DNA from: Pseudooceanicola pacificus
Lineage (GTDB): Bacteria > Pseudomonadota > Alphaproteobacteria > Rhodobacterales > Rhodobacteraceae
Length of the DNA stretch: 64,000 bases
Direction of reading: 5' to 3'
NCBI RefSeq assembly: GCF_009789075.1
Contig: NZ_WNXQ01000002.1
Span: 62,001-126,000 of the forward strand
Shown: positions 24,695-33,430 of the stretch, in pieces
Numbering within the stretch: position 1 is the stretch's first letter
Layout: the number at the start of each line of letters is the position of its first letter
Made by a program: the position numbers and the translations under genes
The notes under the pieces: model-generated
What the model was told of the DNA's origin: nothing
The model's database searches: none
Seen by the model: only the letters and a program-made list of their open reading frames with translations

Positions 24695-25912
24695 CTATTC
24701 CAAACGCAGCCTGAACACTGCGTAGGCAAGCAAGAGCGCACATGCGGCCCCGGCGCAGACGAATGTGGCGCGCAAAGCGATTTCCCGGCCCAGATCCTGC
24801 TCCAGGACCGAGACGAGCACCCCGCCTGTCATGGCCCCCAGTGGCATCGAGCCCCATCCGAAGAAGCGGTAAATGCTGTTGACCCGCCCAAGCAGCGCAG
24901 GCGGAATACGTCTCTGGCGCCAGGACACGGTGATGACATTCCACAGCATGGCTGCGGCCATCACACAGAACAGCGCGGTGGCCATTGCATAGCCGGAATG
25001 GCTGAGCCCGATGGATGCATAGCCGATGCCCCAGGTCGCAATTGACAGGTAGAGGCACCTTTGCGTTCCGAAAAACCCGACAAGTTTCGGGGCAAGCAGG
25101 CTTCCCGTAACGGCCCCCAGTGCGGCGACGGACAGGACCAGCCCGTAGGCATAGGCGGACATGGCCAGCACATCCTGCGCAAAAAGAACCTGAACCGTGA
25201 TCGTCGCCATCGCGATGAAGTTGGCGATCCCCAACACAACGGCAAGCCGCAGCAGCAGGGAATCGGCCCGCATGAAGGCGATCCCTTCCAACAGGGCTTG
25301 GCGAAAACGCGTCTTGGTCTTCACTCTGGGCGCAAGCGTGATCATCCAGACGCATCCGGCGGATAGGACCAGAAGGGCCGCGTCAATCCCGAAGGGAATG
25401 CCGATACCCGCCGCGATCAGGACGCCCGCCAATGGCGGTCCGATGAACTGGTTCGTGAGTTGCTCGCTGCTCCAGAGCTGGCCATTGGCCGCCTCCAGGT
25501 CCTTGGAGTCGACAATCGACGGGAGCATCGTCTGAGCGGCATTGTCTCTGAGCACTTCGGCAGAGCCCAAAACGAAAGCAAGCCCCGCCAGCACCCACAC
25601 CGCGCCCTCGGCCGGCTGGTTCACCGCCAGCAACAGGATCGCCAGCGCAATGGCCGCGCGCAGAATGTCCGCTCGGGCAATCAGTTTGTTGTGTTCGGCA
25701 TTGTCGACCACGACCCCCGCCGGAATCGCGAACAGCAGCCAGGGCAGGCGACTAGCCGCCGCCACCGCCCCAATCGCCACCGGATTCTGCGACATCAATG
25801 TCGCAAGCCAGGGCAGTGCAAGCACGACCAGTCCATCGCCGAGATTGCTCAATGTGCCGGCACTCAAGAGCAGGCGAAAATTCCGGTTTCTGACAACAAG
25901 AGGTGCCGACAT
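24695..25912 (-). CDS. MFS transporter (EntS/MefA-like)
   Basis: A 405-residue membrane protein with about 12 hydrophobic segments, in the TMS5/MFS_3-like branch that includes EntS enterobactin and Mef macrolide exporters. Family signs are MSAPLVVRNRNFRLLLSAGT, the cytoplasmic stretch ADILRAAIALAIL and GRVNSIYRFFGWGSMPLGA near helix 10. Substrate is unknown; drug or siderophore export is the usual role. It converges with the GST-like gene (26 bases apart). Confidence 0.85.
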   Translation of the reverse strand: MSAPLVVRNRNFRLLLSAGTLSNLGDGLVVLALPWLATLMSQNPVAIGAVAAASRLPWLLFAIPAGVVVDNAEHNKLIARADILRAAIALAILLLAVNQPAEGAVWVLAGLAFVLGSAEVLRDNAAQTMLPSIVDSKDLEAANGQLWSSEQLTNQFIGPPLAGVLIAAGIGIPFGIDAALLVLSAGCVWMITLAPRVKTKTRFRQALLEGIAFMRADSLLLRLAVVLGIANFIAMATITVQVLFAQDVLAMSAYAYGLVLSVAALGAVTGSLLAPKLVGFFGTQRCLYLSIATWGIGYASIGLSHSGYAMATALFCVMAAAMLWNVITVSWRQRRIPPALLGRVNSIYRFFGWGSMPLGAMTGGVLVSVLEQDLGREIALRATFVCAGAACALLLAYAVFRLRLE

Positions 25913-26086
25913 TTTTCCACCCTATCCGTACCTGCAAACCGTGGCACGCAGGTCCGGCCTTAGCAAGCAACCGGGCAAGTTGGCGCGATTCCCCGGACCG
26001 CAAACCGGGCGCTCGCAAATCGGTGCGGCATGTTTCGACAACGGGGCTCGAGTCCCGGTTGCAGCCCCATATCCAGGGCTTGTGTC

Positions 26087-26950
26087 TCACGCGAACTCAG
26101 CCGCGATCCAGTCGACGATGCGCTTGATCCGCGCCTGGCCCAGATGGTCCTTTGACCATGAAACATACAGCCCATCCCCCGAGGGTTCGGGATCGAGCCA
26201 GATCTCGACAAGCCGTTTCGAGCGCAGGTCATGGTCCACCATGTAACCTGGCGCGATGGCAACGCCGTAGCCACCGATGGCGGCATCCAGCGCCAGGGCG
26301 GATCGGTCGAAATTGAGCAGCTTGTGCGCGTCGCCCCATCCCGTGGCCTCGATCAGCCTTTCCCACCGCCGGTGCGAATCCTGAAGCAGGGGCAGGGTGA
26401 GCAGGGTGTCCAGACCCATGGGCCAGTCCGGGCGCAGGAAGTCGGGGCTGCACACGGCGACGAGGCGGATATCGGTCAGGCGCAGCGATCCGTGCGCCGG
26501 ATTCGCATCCGGCGCCGTGCCGGGCCAGATCGCGATCTCGTTCCGGCCCAGACTGCGCGACAGCATCCGTTCGTGCGTCTGCGTGGTCAGCGAAACGGTC
26601 GGAAACCTGGCGGCAAATGCGTCCATCCGGGGCATGAGCCACTTGATCGCGGTGGATGCCCCCAGGTGCAGCGTGACGCGGTCACCGGATTCGGCGAGGC
26701 TTAGCAAGGCGGTGTCGAGGATCGCCAGGGCCTGTTGCATGGCGGCATGGCAGCGCGCGCCCTCCGGCGTGAGGGCGACGCCGCGCGCGCCGCGCACCAG
26801 CAGCACCACGCCCAGCTCGATCTCAAGCTGCTTGATCCGCTGCGAGACCGCGCCCCGCGACAGGTTCAGCTCGTCCGCGGCACGTTGCAGGTTCCCGTGC
26901 GAGGCCACGACGGAAAACACCCGAAGCGCATTCAGATTGACGTTTTTCAT
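26087..26950 (-). CDS. LysR family regulator (GcvA-like)
   Basis: A 287-residue LysR protein: HTH in LNALRVFSVVASHGNLQRAA and ELNLSRGAVSQRIKQLEIEL, then the linker and an effector domain related to GcvA (WLMPRMDAFAARFPTVSLTT; LPLLQDSHRRW; DRSALALDAAIGGYGVAIAP). It is divergent from the GNAT gene (start 27068) and downstream-adjacent to the MFS gene on the same strand. LysR proteins normally control a divergent neighbour, so the GNAT gene is the best candidate target, with the MFS gene second. Confidence 0.88.
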   Translation of the reverse strand: MKNVNLNALRVFSVVASHGNLQRAADELNLSRGAVSQRIKQLEIELGVVLLVRGARGVALTPEGARCHAAMQQALAILDTALLSLAESGDRVTLHLGASTAIKWLMPRMDAFAARFPTVSLTTQTHERMLSRSLGRNEIAIWPGTAPDANPAHGSLRLTDIRLVAVCSPDFLRPDWPMGLDTLLTLPLLQDSHRRWERLIEATGWGDAHKLLNFDRSALALDAAIGGYGVAIAPGYMVDHDLRSKRLVEIWLDPEPSGDGLYVSWSKDHLGQARIKRIVDWIAAEFA

Positions 26951-27067
26951 CCAACACCCCGGAGGCGATAGTTTTTCTGAACGCTGGTGAAATTATCCTG
27001 CTTTGTCAATTTGGTGCCGAGGGCCGATACAGGCACGACAGCGGCACCCAGCAAGCGAGATCGACAG

Positions 27068-28063
27068 ATGACCCAGACCGTCCGGCCAGCGACCCCCGAG
27101 GATATTCCGCGCCTTGTCGAACTTCTTATGCTGGATGCCGGGGCGCGCCATGCTGCGGATCCGATCCTGTGGCGGATGGCTGCGGATGCGCCCGCCCAGA
27201 TCGAAAAGGCGCTGAACTTCGCGCTGACCGCCGAGCAACAACCGTTCCACCAGATCTGGCAGGTGTCGCAGGATCAGGGCCGGATCACCGGCGTCATCCA
27301 TGCAATGCTGCTGCCGGTGCCGCCGATCTACGCGGGCGCCTTGGGTGAGCCGGGGCTGATCCTGCCGGACTCCTTTGTCCTGCCCGATGCGCCAAGCGGC
27401 ACGGTCGAGGGCCTGCTGGCCGCGGCCGAGGACGCGCTGCACGCGGCCGGAGCGCGGATCAAACTGGCCTCCCATGTCACGGGTGAGGACTGGCGCCGCG
27501 CCTTCGAGGCGGCCGGCTATGATCCCCTCACGCTTTATCTGTCGCGCACCGACCTTGGCGATCAGGGGATGCCGGCCGGGGTCCGGTTCGCGACGCAGGA
27601 CGACATTCCCGGCATCGTGGCCCGCAGCGCCGAGAACCGGCAGGTTCTGTTCGGGATCGACCCGTTCTGGGACATCCATCCCCAGGCCGATGCACGGTTT
27701 TCCGCCTGGATGACGCGCAGTCTGACGCTGCGGGATCGTGACATGATGGTCCTGGGATCGCCCGATCAGCTTGAGGGCTATGTGATTGCTCAGCCTGCCT
27801 CGCGCCTGCATTTCCCGCCGGGCCACGACATCACCGGCACGGGTGTGATCGACGATTATTTCCACCACGACCTGGCCAGCCCGGCGACGCTCGACCACGG
27901 CACGGAGGGGGCAGGCGCCTTGCTGCACGCCGCCGAAGCCGCCTTGGCCGGCCGTGGCATCGGGGTGGCCTTTGTCGTCTGTCCCGCGCGGTGGACCTCC
28001 AAGATCGCGCTGCTGGACGCCGCCGGTTACGAAACGGCGATGGTCTGGTCCATCAAGCGCTAG
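27068..28063 (+). CDS. GNAT family N-acetyltransferase, probable tandem-domain
   Basis: A 331-residue protein. The N-terminus MTQTVRPATPEDIPRLVELL is a standard GNAT start. The protein is twice the usual size, and the second half again begins with a GNAT-like strand-helix (GVRFATQDDIPGIVARSAEN), so two GNAT modules are likely. The acetyl-CoA loop consensus (Q/R-x-x-G-x-G/A) is not obvious in either half; the best stretch, EGAGALLHAAEAALAGRGIG, is in the second. The ATG at 27068 is used because residues before it in the open frame look non-coding. The acceptor substrate is unknown. Confidence 0.75.
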   Translation: MTQTVRPATPEDIPRLVELLMLDAGARHAADPILWRMAADAPAQIEKALNFALTAEQQPFHQIWQVSQDQGRITGVIHAMLLPVPPIYAGALGEPGLILPDSFVLPDAPSGTVEGLLAAAEDALHAAGARIKLASHVTGEDWRRAFEAAGYDPLTLYLSRTDLGDQGMPAGVRFATQDDIPGIVARSAENRQVLFGIDPFWDIHPQADARFSAWMTRSLTLRDRDMMVLGSPDQLEGYVIAQPASRLHFPPGHDITGTGVIDDYFHHDLASPATLDHGTEGAGALLHAAEAALAGRGIGVAFVVCPARWTSKIALLDAAGYETAMVWSIKR

Positions 28064-28154
28064 CGCCCCGCCGCCCAACCCATCCGCCCCGGAAACACCC
28101 CCTGCGGCGTCATTCCGCAAGGCGATCCCCTTTGCCCGAAGAAAGGACGGCACC

Positions 28155-28565
28155 ATGCAGTCAGACCGCGCCATCGAGATCATCAGCGCCGCGCTCCGCG
28201 ACCGTCCCGCCATTCGCGGCCTGTTTCTGAGCGGCAGCTTCGGCAATGGCAGGGCCGACGCCTATAGCGACATCGACTTCGCTCTGGTCTGCGAAGACGG
28301 GCCGAACGACGAGATCGCCGGGGCCTGGAAAAACGCCATCGAGCAGACCGGCGAGATCGTGATGTGGTGGGACCGCAGCACCCGTCCCGCGCTGATCAAT
28401 GCGATCACTGCCGACTGGACGCGTACCGATGTGATCATCCTGAAGCCCGCGCATGTCGCCGCGCACAGCCAGGCGAGCCTTCGGCCCCTGTTCGATCACG
28501 ATGGCCTGTACCAGACCTTGCCGAAGGAGCGCGCGCCCGTGCCGCCATCCCCGGCGCGCCGAAGT
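28155..28565 (+). pseudogene. Nucleotidyltransferase (aminoglycoside-adenylyltransferase-like), truncated
   Basis: About 137 codons of a polymerase-beta-fold nucleotidyltransferase are recognisable: GLFLSGSFGNGRADAYSDID contains the G-S-x-x-x-G and D-x-D catalytic pattern, and DWTRTDVIILKPAHVAAHSQ a later strand. Similarity ends at about LYQTLPKERAPVPPSPA. The frame stays open to 28958 but becomes Arg/Ser/Pro-rich and runs into the opposite-strand btuD gene. The 220 bases from 28566 to 28788 hold no recognisable gene in any frame. The C-terminal half seems lost by an old deletion or frameshift. A ribosome site GAAAGGA precedes the ATG. Confidence 0.6.
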
Positions 28566-28788
28566 CGGATCGCACCGTGTCAAAACCCGGGGTCGGGCCG
28601 CTCGCGGATATTGCGCCAGCATCGCGGGCCGGTTGCGCGAACGTGGCGCATCGCCGGTCAACCGGGATGTCCAGTGCGTCAAGAATGCACCTGTGGCCTT
28701 GGCCCTCGCGGCGGCACAGACCCGCTGCAAGCCCTGTCCTGTCATGTCCGGCGCCGGTTCAGCCGAGGTGCACGCCGGTTGCGGGCCC

Positions 28789-29541
28789 TCAGAAGAACGA
28801 AATCCTGGGTCCGTTCGGTCCGCGGACGATCATGGCCTCAACCCCGAAGACCTCGCCGATCAGCTCGGCGGTCAGGATTTCCACCGGCTTTCCCTGTGCG
28901 ATCAGCTGCCCCTCGCTCATCACCGCGACCTCGTCGCAGAACGCCATCGCCTGATTGAGGTCGTGCAGCGCCACGATGACATGCGTTCCCAACGAGAGCA
29001 GCAGCCGCAGCAGGTCGAGCTGGTGGCGGATATCGAGATGATTGGTCGGCTCGTCCATGAGCAGCTCGCGCGGTTCCTGCGCCAGCGCCCTGGCGATCTG
29101 GATTCGCTGGCGCTCGCCACCGGACAGCGTGGACCAGGATTGTCCCGCGCTGCGCGTCATGCCGGTGCGTGCCAATGCGCGCTGCACGATCTCTTCGTCC
29201 CGTGCGCTCCAGCCGCCCAGGGCGCCGCGATGCGGCAACCTGCCAAGTGCGACGACGTCGCGCGCGGTCAGCACGACATCGGTTGTCGCGTGCTGTTCCA
29301 CCAGCGCAAGCCGCCGCGCGATCTCGGCGCGACCTATGGTGTCGATCGGCCGCTGGTCGACCAGCACCGCGCCGCCACTGCCGCGCCGGACCCCGGCCAG
29401 CAGGCGCAGCAGGCTCGACTTGCCCGATCCGTTGGGTCCCACCAGGCCCAGGACACCCTGTTCGGGCACCTGCAGGGTCACACCCTTCACAATGGCCGCG
29501 CCGCCGGAGGTCCAGGAAATATTGTCGCTCTGCAGGCTCAT
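28789..29541 (-). CDS. btuD: Cobalamin ABC transporter ATPase (BtuD/FecE type)
   Basis: A 250-residue ATPase. Walker A is VGPNGSGKSSLLRLLAG, the signature is LSGGERQRIQIARALA, Walker B is RELLMDEPTNHLD and the H-loop is VIVALHDLNQAMAF, all typical of the vitamin B12/iron-siderophore class. The inner ATG at 29541 is chosen because it overlaps the stop of the permease gene (ATGA), as at the other junction in this operon. B12 as substrate is inferred from the riboswitch upstream of the operon; iron-siderophore uptake is the general alternative for this class. Confidence 0.9.
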   Translation of the reverse strand: MSLQSDNISWTSGGAAIVKGVTLQVPEQGVLGLVGPNGSGKSSLLRLLAGVRRGSGGAVLVDQRPIDTIGRAEIARRLALVEQHATTDVVLTARDVVALGRLPHRGALGGWSARDEEIVQRALARTGMTRSAGQSWSTLSGGERQRIQIARALAQEPRELLMDEPTNHLDIRHQLDLLRLLLSLGTHVIVALHDLNQAMAFCDEVAVMSEGQLIAQGKPVEILTAELIGEVFGVEAMIVRGPNGPRISFF

Positions 29542-30581
29542 TGTCCGCCCCGCGCGCGCCACAGCAGGACGGCAAAGGCCGGGGCGCCAAACAGGGCGGT
29601 GATCACGCCGATCGGCAACACCTGTCCCGGCAGCACGAGGCGTGACAGGACGTCGGCCAAGACCATGAAGATCGCGCCCGCCAGGGCCGAGCCGAGGATG
29701 AGCCGGCCATGTGACGGACCGACGAAGAAGCGCGTCGCATGAGGGATGACCAGCCCGACAAATCCCACGGCCCCGACGATGCTGACAACGCAGGCGGTCA
29801 GCAGCGCGGTGAGGCCCAGAAGCTCAACACGAACGCGCGCGACGTCGACCCCGAGCGAGGCCGCGGCATCCTCGCCAAAGGCAAAGGCATCCAGCGCCCG
29901 GGCCCGGTAGAGGCAGAAGGCGAGCCCCAGGAGCAGGACGGGAAGGGCCAGGCCGACATCCGGCCAGCGGACGCCGCCAAGGCTGCCGAGCAGCCAGAAC
30001 ATGATGCCGCGGGTCTGTTCGGCGCTGGCCGAGGAGGTGACGATAAAGGCGGTGGCGGCATTGAACAGCTGCGAGCCGGCGATCCCGGCAAGGATGACCC
30101 TTTCGGCACCGCGACCGGACCCGAAGGACAGGACCGCGACAAATCCGAAGGCGAGGAGCGCCCCCGCCATGGCCCCGGCCGAGACCGTCACGGCCCCGGC
30201 TCCGATCCCGAGTACGATGACCAGCACCGCCCCGGTCGAGGCGCCCGCCGAGATCCCCAGCAGATAAGGTTCGGCAAGGGGGTTGCGCAGCAGTGCCTGC
30301 AGCACGACACCGCAGATCGCCAGAGACGCGCCCGCGCACATCGCGACCACCGCCCGGCTCAGCCGGTAATGCCAGACGATGCCCTCGCGGATCGGATCGA
30401 CGGCCAGGTCGAAGCCGAAGAGCCGGTTTGCCAGCGTGGACAGGACCTCGCGCGGGGTCACGGTGATCTCGCCGAACAGAACCGCGCAGCAGGTCGCGAG
30501 GGTCAGGGCGACGCTGCCGGCCAGCAGGAATGGCCCCAGCCCCGAAACGGAGCCGGAGCGGGCCCGGGTCAGACCGCTCAC
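29538..30581 (-). CDS. btuC: Cobalamin ABC transporter permease (BtuC/FecCD type)
   Basis: A 347-residue permease with about ten membrane segments, as usual for the BtuC fold. Conserved parts: ITVTPREVLSTLANRLFG near the N-terminus, WHYRLSRAVVAMCAGASLAI, LQALLRNPLAEPYLLGISAG and a C-terminal VGFVGLVIPHATRFFVGPSH followed by LIL and LPIGVITALFGAPAFAVLLW. The GTG start overlaps the stop of the binding-protein gene (GTGA). It is the membrane pore of the riboswitch-controlled transporter. Confidence 0.92.
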   Translation of the reverse strand: MSGLTRARSGSVSGLGPFLLAGSVALTLATCCAVLFGEITVTPREVLSTLANRLFGFDLAVDPIREGIVWHYRLSRAVVAMCAGASLAICGVVLQALLRNPLAEPYLLGISAGASTGAVLVIVLGIGAGAVTVSAGAMAGALLAFGFVAVLSFGSGRGAERVILAGIAGSQLFNAATAFIVTSSASAEQTRGIMFWLLGSLGGVRWPDVGLALPVLLLGLAFCLYRARALDAFAFGEDAAASLGVDVARVRVELLGLTALLTACVVSIVGAVGFVGLVIPHATRFFVGPSHGRLILGSALAGAIFMVLADVLSRLVLPGQVLPIGVITALFGAPAFAVLLWRARGGQ

Positions 30582-31618
30582 CGGGTCAGACCGATTGCTT
30601 TCAGGCCGCGCGCAAGCACCTCGACCCCGTCGACGGCCCGAAGTGTCGGGTTCATCGAATGTGCGGGCATGTCGATCAGATGTCCCTCGCGCACCGCGCG
30701 CAGTTGGCTGGCGACCGGATCGCTTTGCAGAAACGCGCGTTTCGCCGTCACGTCGTCAGCGGGAAAGTTGCGCCGGTCCATGGTGCCCAGAACGATCACA
30801 TCCGGGTCGAGCTGCGAAATCGTCTCCCAGCCAACCAGCGGCCATTCCTCGTCCGAGGTGATGACATTGCGCACGCCCACGACGTCGGAAATCCAGGCCG
30901 GGGCCCCGAAACGCCCGGCGACATAGGCTTCGCCCGCGATTTCGGGCGACGAGAACCAGTAGAGCACCGAGATGTCCTTTGCCTGCAGCGCCTCGGCATC
31001 CGCCGCGGCCGTCGCGATCCGGGAGGCATTGGCGGCAACCAGGTCGGCCCCCCTTGCCGGCACGTCGAAGATCCCGGCCAGTTCGGTGATCTCGCGGTTC
31101 AGCAGATCGACGGTCCAGGGTTGCGCGCGGGCGCCATCGCCACTGCCCGCGCTGAATTCGCTCTTGGCGCATTCCGCGGGCGAGACATAGGTGCGGATGC
31201 CGAAATCGTCGAACTGGGCGTAGGTCCCGACCCGGGCCTGATCCGGCGCGATATCGTTGATCCATTGCGCCGCGACGAAATCGGGGCGGGTTTTCAGCAC
31301 GGCTTCGAACCCGGGCGACTTGTCGGCGATGCGCGGCAGTGTCCGGCCCGCCTCGACCAGGGACTCGGGCAGCGGAGACAGCCAGATGGCGGTTCCCACA
31401 ACCCGGTCGGCAAGGCCGAGTGACAGCAGTATTTCGGTTGTGCCCTGACCGATGGAGACGGCGCGTTCCGGCGCCCGCTCGTAGGTCGTCACGCGGTTGC
31501 AGTTGGCGATCGTGAGCGGATAGCCGGTCGGTTGCGCACATGCGGTGCCGGGGACCGGCAGCAAGGCGCAGCACAGCAGCGCAAGGCCGCGTGTGCGGCC
31601 CGAGATCGAGAGAAACAT
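30578..31618 (-). CDS. btuF: Periplasmic cobalamin-binding protein of the ABC transporter (BtuF-like)
   Basis: A 346-residue receptor with a signal peptide (residues 1-28, hydrophobic GLALLCCALLPVPGTACA, cleavage before QPTG). The mature protein has the two-lobed TroA/BtuF fold: NCNRVTTYERAPERAVSIGQ and ILLSLGLADRVVGTAIW in lobe one, and VLYWFSSPEIAGEAYVAGRF in lobe two. The start is fixed by AAAGGA 6-11 bases upstream and by the signal peptide; the longer frame to 31738 runs into the leader RNA. First gene of the operon, 72 bases after the riboswitch. Confidence 0.88.
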   Translation of the reverse strand: MFLSISGRTRGLALLCCALLPVPGTACAQPTGYPLTIANCNRVTTYERAPERAVSIGQGTTEILLSLGLADRVVGTAIWLSPLPESLVEAGRTLPRIADKSPGFEAVLKTRPDFVAAQWINDIAPDQARVGTYAQFDDFGIRTYVSPAECAKSEFSAGSGDGARAQPWTVDLLNREITELAGIFDVPARGADLVAANASRIATAAADAEALQAKDISVLYWFSSPEIAGEAYVAGRFGAPAWISDVVGVRNVITSDEEWPLVGWETISQLDPDVIVLGTMDRRNFPADDVTAKRAFLQSDPVASQLRAVREGHLIDMPAHSMNPTLRAVDGVEVLARGLKAIGLTR

Positions 31619-31630
31619 CAATATCCTTTC

Positions 31631-31647
31631 CCGGACGCCCCGTCCGG
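31631..31647 (-). promoter_or_regulatory. Short hairpin just upstream of the btuF ribosome site
   Basis: CCGGACG-ggg-CGTCCGG is a perfect 7-bp stem that ends 3 bases before the AAAGGA ribosome site on the minus strand. It lies between the riboswitch aptamer and the start codon and could be part of the expression platform, acting on translation or on termination. Confidence 0.45.
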
Positions 31648-31689
31648 TCGGTTCTGCAGGTGTCGCCCCCGCGTCATCGCGGGGCCGGA

Positions 31690-31858
31690 ACGGCAGGTCT
31701 CCTGACTTGCGACCATGGTTCCGAGGCCACCTTCCCACGCCAATGGCGCAGTGGCTCCGCCCGGAGGGGCAGGGTCTCGGAACGGTCGCTTACAGTTGCG
31801 GGGGCAGTCCCGGATTCCGCGGCCCAAAGGCGGCGCCACCGGGTTCCCTTTTCATCCC
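31690..31858 (-). promoter_or_regulatory. Cobalamin (AdoCbl) riboswitch
   Basis: On the minus strand the leader has all hallmarks in order: AAAAGGGAACCCGGTG at the 5' side, AATCCGGGACTGCCCCCGCA and ACTGTAAGCG in the core, GCCACTG and TGGGAAGG in the middle, and the B12 box AGTCAGGAGACCTGCC at the 3' end. These are the canonical conserved blocks of the cobalamin aptamer. It precedes btuF by about 70 bases and should switch the transporter off when adenosylcobalamin is plentiful. This fixes the substrate assignment of the operon. Confidence 0.95.
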
Positions 31859-32293
31859 GGATGGGAACCGTTCGCGGCGAACCTCGGGCCAGCGCCCCGA
31901 TTTGTCAAGCTGGCGCAGTCGCGTCGCCATGTCCTCCGGTCAAGCCTTGCCGATCCCGAAGCGGAGGCAGTGCCGCGATCCCGGTGCCTGACGGGTTGTG
32001 GCGCGCGGGTCCTCGGTCGGCGGCGTTTGCCGCCGGTGCGGGGATGGGCTTGGCGGATACGACAGGACAACCGATCCCTTTGCCCGGTGATCGGTTCGGC
32101 CTGCCGCTGCGCTGCGCGCAGCGGCCGCCTGGGTCCTGACCCCGGACGCTCCGTGGCGGGATGGGCGGCGGATGCGTGCGCTGCCTTGGGACGCCATTGT
32201 CGACTTAAGGGGGCGGTCGCGGTAGGATGCATTGCAGTCTCGTGGACTGCAGACCTCCGTCGGTTTGTGTTCCAAGTGTTCCTTGAGGCGCCG
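31859..32293. other. Gene-free stretch between the riboswitch and the secreted-protein gene
   Basis: The left part must hold the promoter of the btu operon (minus strand). The right part carries the promoter of the plus-strand gene at 32294. GC-rich frames cross it, but none has a ribosome site or protein-like composition, so I accept no gene. Confidence 0.4.
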
Positions 32294-33430
32294 ATGTTCA
32301 GTTTGCATGGGATATTGCTGCTCTGTCTTGTCTCGGGCCTGGCCGGTCCCGCATGGGCCGGACGCGAGGTGCATGTCGTGGCGGTTGGCGAGGGGCACCG
32401 GAGCGATGACTACTACGCCTTGCCCGAGGCCCGGCTGCTGGTCGACCGCCCGGGTCAGGAGGTCGGCCTGGTGCTGCTGGACGGCGGCACATTGCACTGG
32501 AAGATCGAGGCAACGGACGGAACCGTCATCAGCGAAATCGTCAGGAGCGGCCCGGGTCCGAGAGACAGCAAGATCACGCTGTTCGGCATTCCGATGGTTG
32601 GCGACCAGATGTCCGGGCTGCCTCTGGTGTTTCGCCCGCTGGGGCGGGATTTCCGGACGCTGGTCGACAGCCTGACGGACCATATGCATACGGATCGCCT
32701 GAGCAGCTTTCAGGGGGTCCACAAGGCCGGCGACGTGCCGGTGCGGGTGGATCGCGTCGACACGGGGAGCGCCGGCCTTGCGCGCGACTACCTTTCGCAG
32801 CGGGTGGGGCAGAGCGCGGATCTGCCGCCCCGGATCCGCGACTGGGTCGCCAGCCGGGGGGAGACACCGGACTTCACCCTGGTTTTTGACGAGCACGCGA
32901 TCAACCTTGCCGGCCCCGCGGGCACGCGGCGGTTTGCGATCACGCCCGACGTTCCCGACACGCTCCTGCCGTCGACGGCGGTCTACGACCCGGGCTCGCA
33001 GATGATCTATTGCATCACCTATGGCGCTGAGGGCTACCTCTACTCGGTCGATGTCCGGACCGGCGCATGGGCGGTCGTGACCAGTCTCGAGGACTATGAC
33101 GCCGCGGGCCTGCTCTATGTGCCGGAGGGCCGCTTGCTGGTCACCACCGGCGCATTCTCGCGGCCCGGCCAGATCAAGGTGTTTGGGCTGGACGGGAGCC
33201 GGTCGTCGATCTTCGTCCCGACCATGGCCTTTCCCGGGCTGACCGACCTGTTCGACTATGGCAACGAACACGGCCCGCCGCTGGCGCCCCGGGCGTTCAG
33301 CGACGGCTGGCTGCTTGTCGAAGCTGTCGCGCGCCGCGATGCCACCCATCCCGACCTTGGGGAATATCGCATCTATGCCGTTCAGGTCGCAACCGGCGAG
33401 GTGCGCCTGCTGCACTATGGCAGCGACTGA
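32294..33430 (+). CDS. Secreted protein of unknown function, possible beta-propeller
   Basis: A 378-residue protein that starts with a clear signal peptide (MFSLHGILLLCLVSGLAGPA, cleavage after AWA near residue 22). The mature part has no motif I can name. Repeated strand-like stretches such as TAVYDPGSQMIYCITYGAEG, YLYSVDVRTGAWAVVTSLED and GLLYVPEGRLLVTTGAFSRP, each like one blade of a beta-propeller, suggest an outer or periplasmic binding protein. GAGG sits about 7 bases before the ATG; the open frame extends far upstream but lacks sense there. No operon partner; the next gene is 600 bases away. Confidence 0.7.
   Translation: MFSLHGILLLCLVSGLAGPAWAGREVHVVAVGEGHRSDDYYALPEARLLVDRPGQEVGLVLLDGGTLHWKIEATDGTVISEIVRSGPGPRDSKITLFGIPMVGDQMSGLPLVFRPLGRDFRTLVDSLTDHMHTDRLSSFQGVHKAGDVPVRVDRVDTGSAGLARDYLSQRVGQSADLPPRIRDWVASRGETPDFTLVFDEHAINLAGPAGTRRFAITPDVPDTLLPSTAVYDPGSQMIYCITYGAEGYLYSVDVRTGAWAVVTSLEDYDAAGLLYVPEGRLLVTTGAFSRPGQIKVFGLDGSRSSIFVPTMAFPGLTDLFDYGNEHGPPLAPRAFSDGWLLVEAVARRDATHPDLGEYRIYAVQVATGEVRLLHYGSD

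Noticed and set aside
28155..28958. Full 268-aa nucleotidyltransferase
   Set aside because: The last 130 residues are Arg/Ser/Pro-rich, unlike the family, and overlap btuD on the other strand by 170 bases.
31715..32293. N-terminal extension of the secreted protein
   Set aside because: It would cover the riboswitch region antisense and bury the signal peptide in the middle of the protein.
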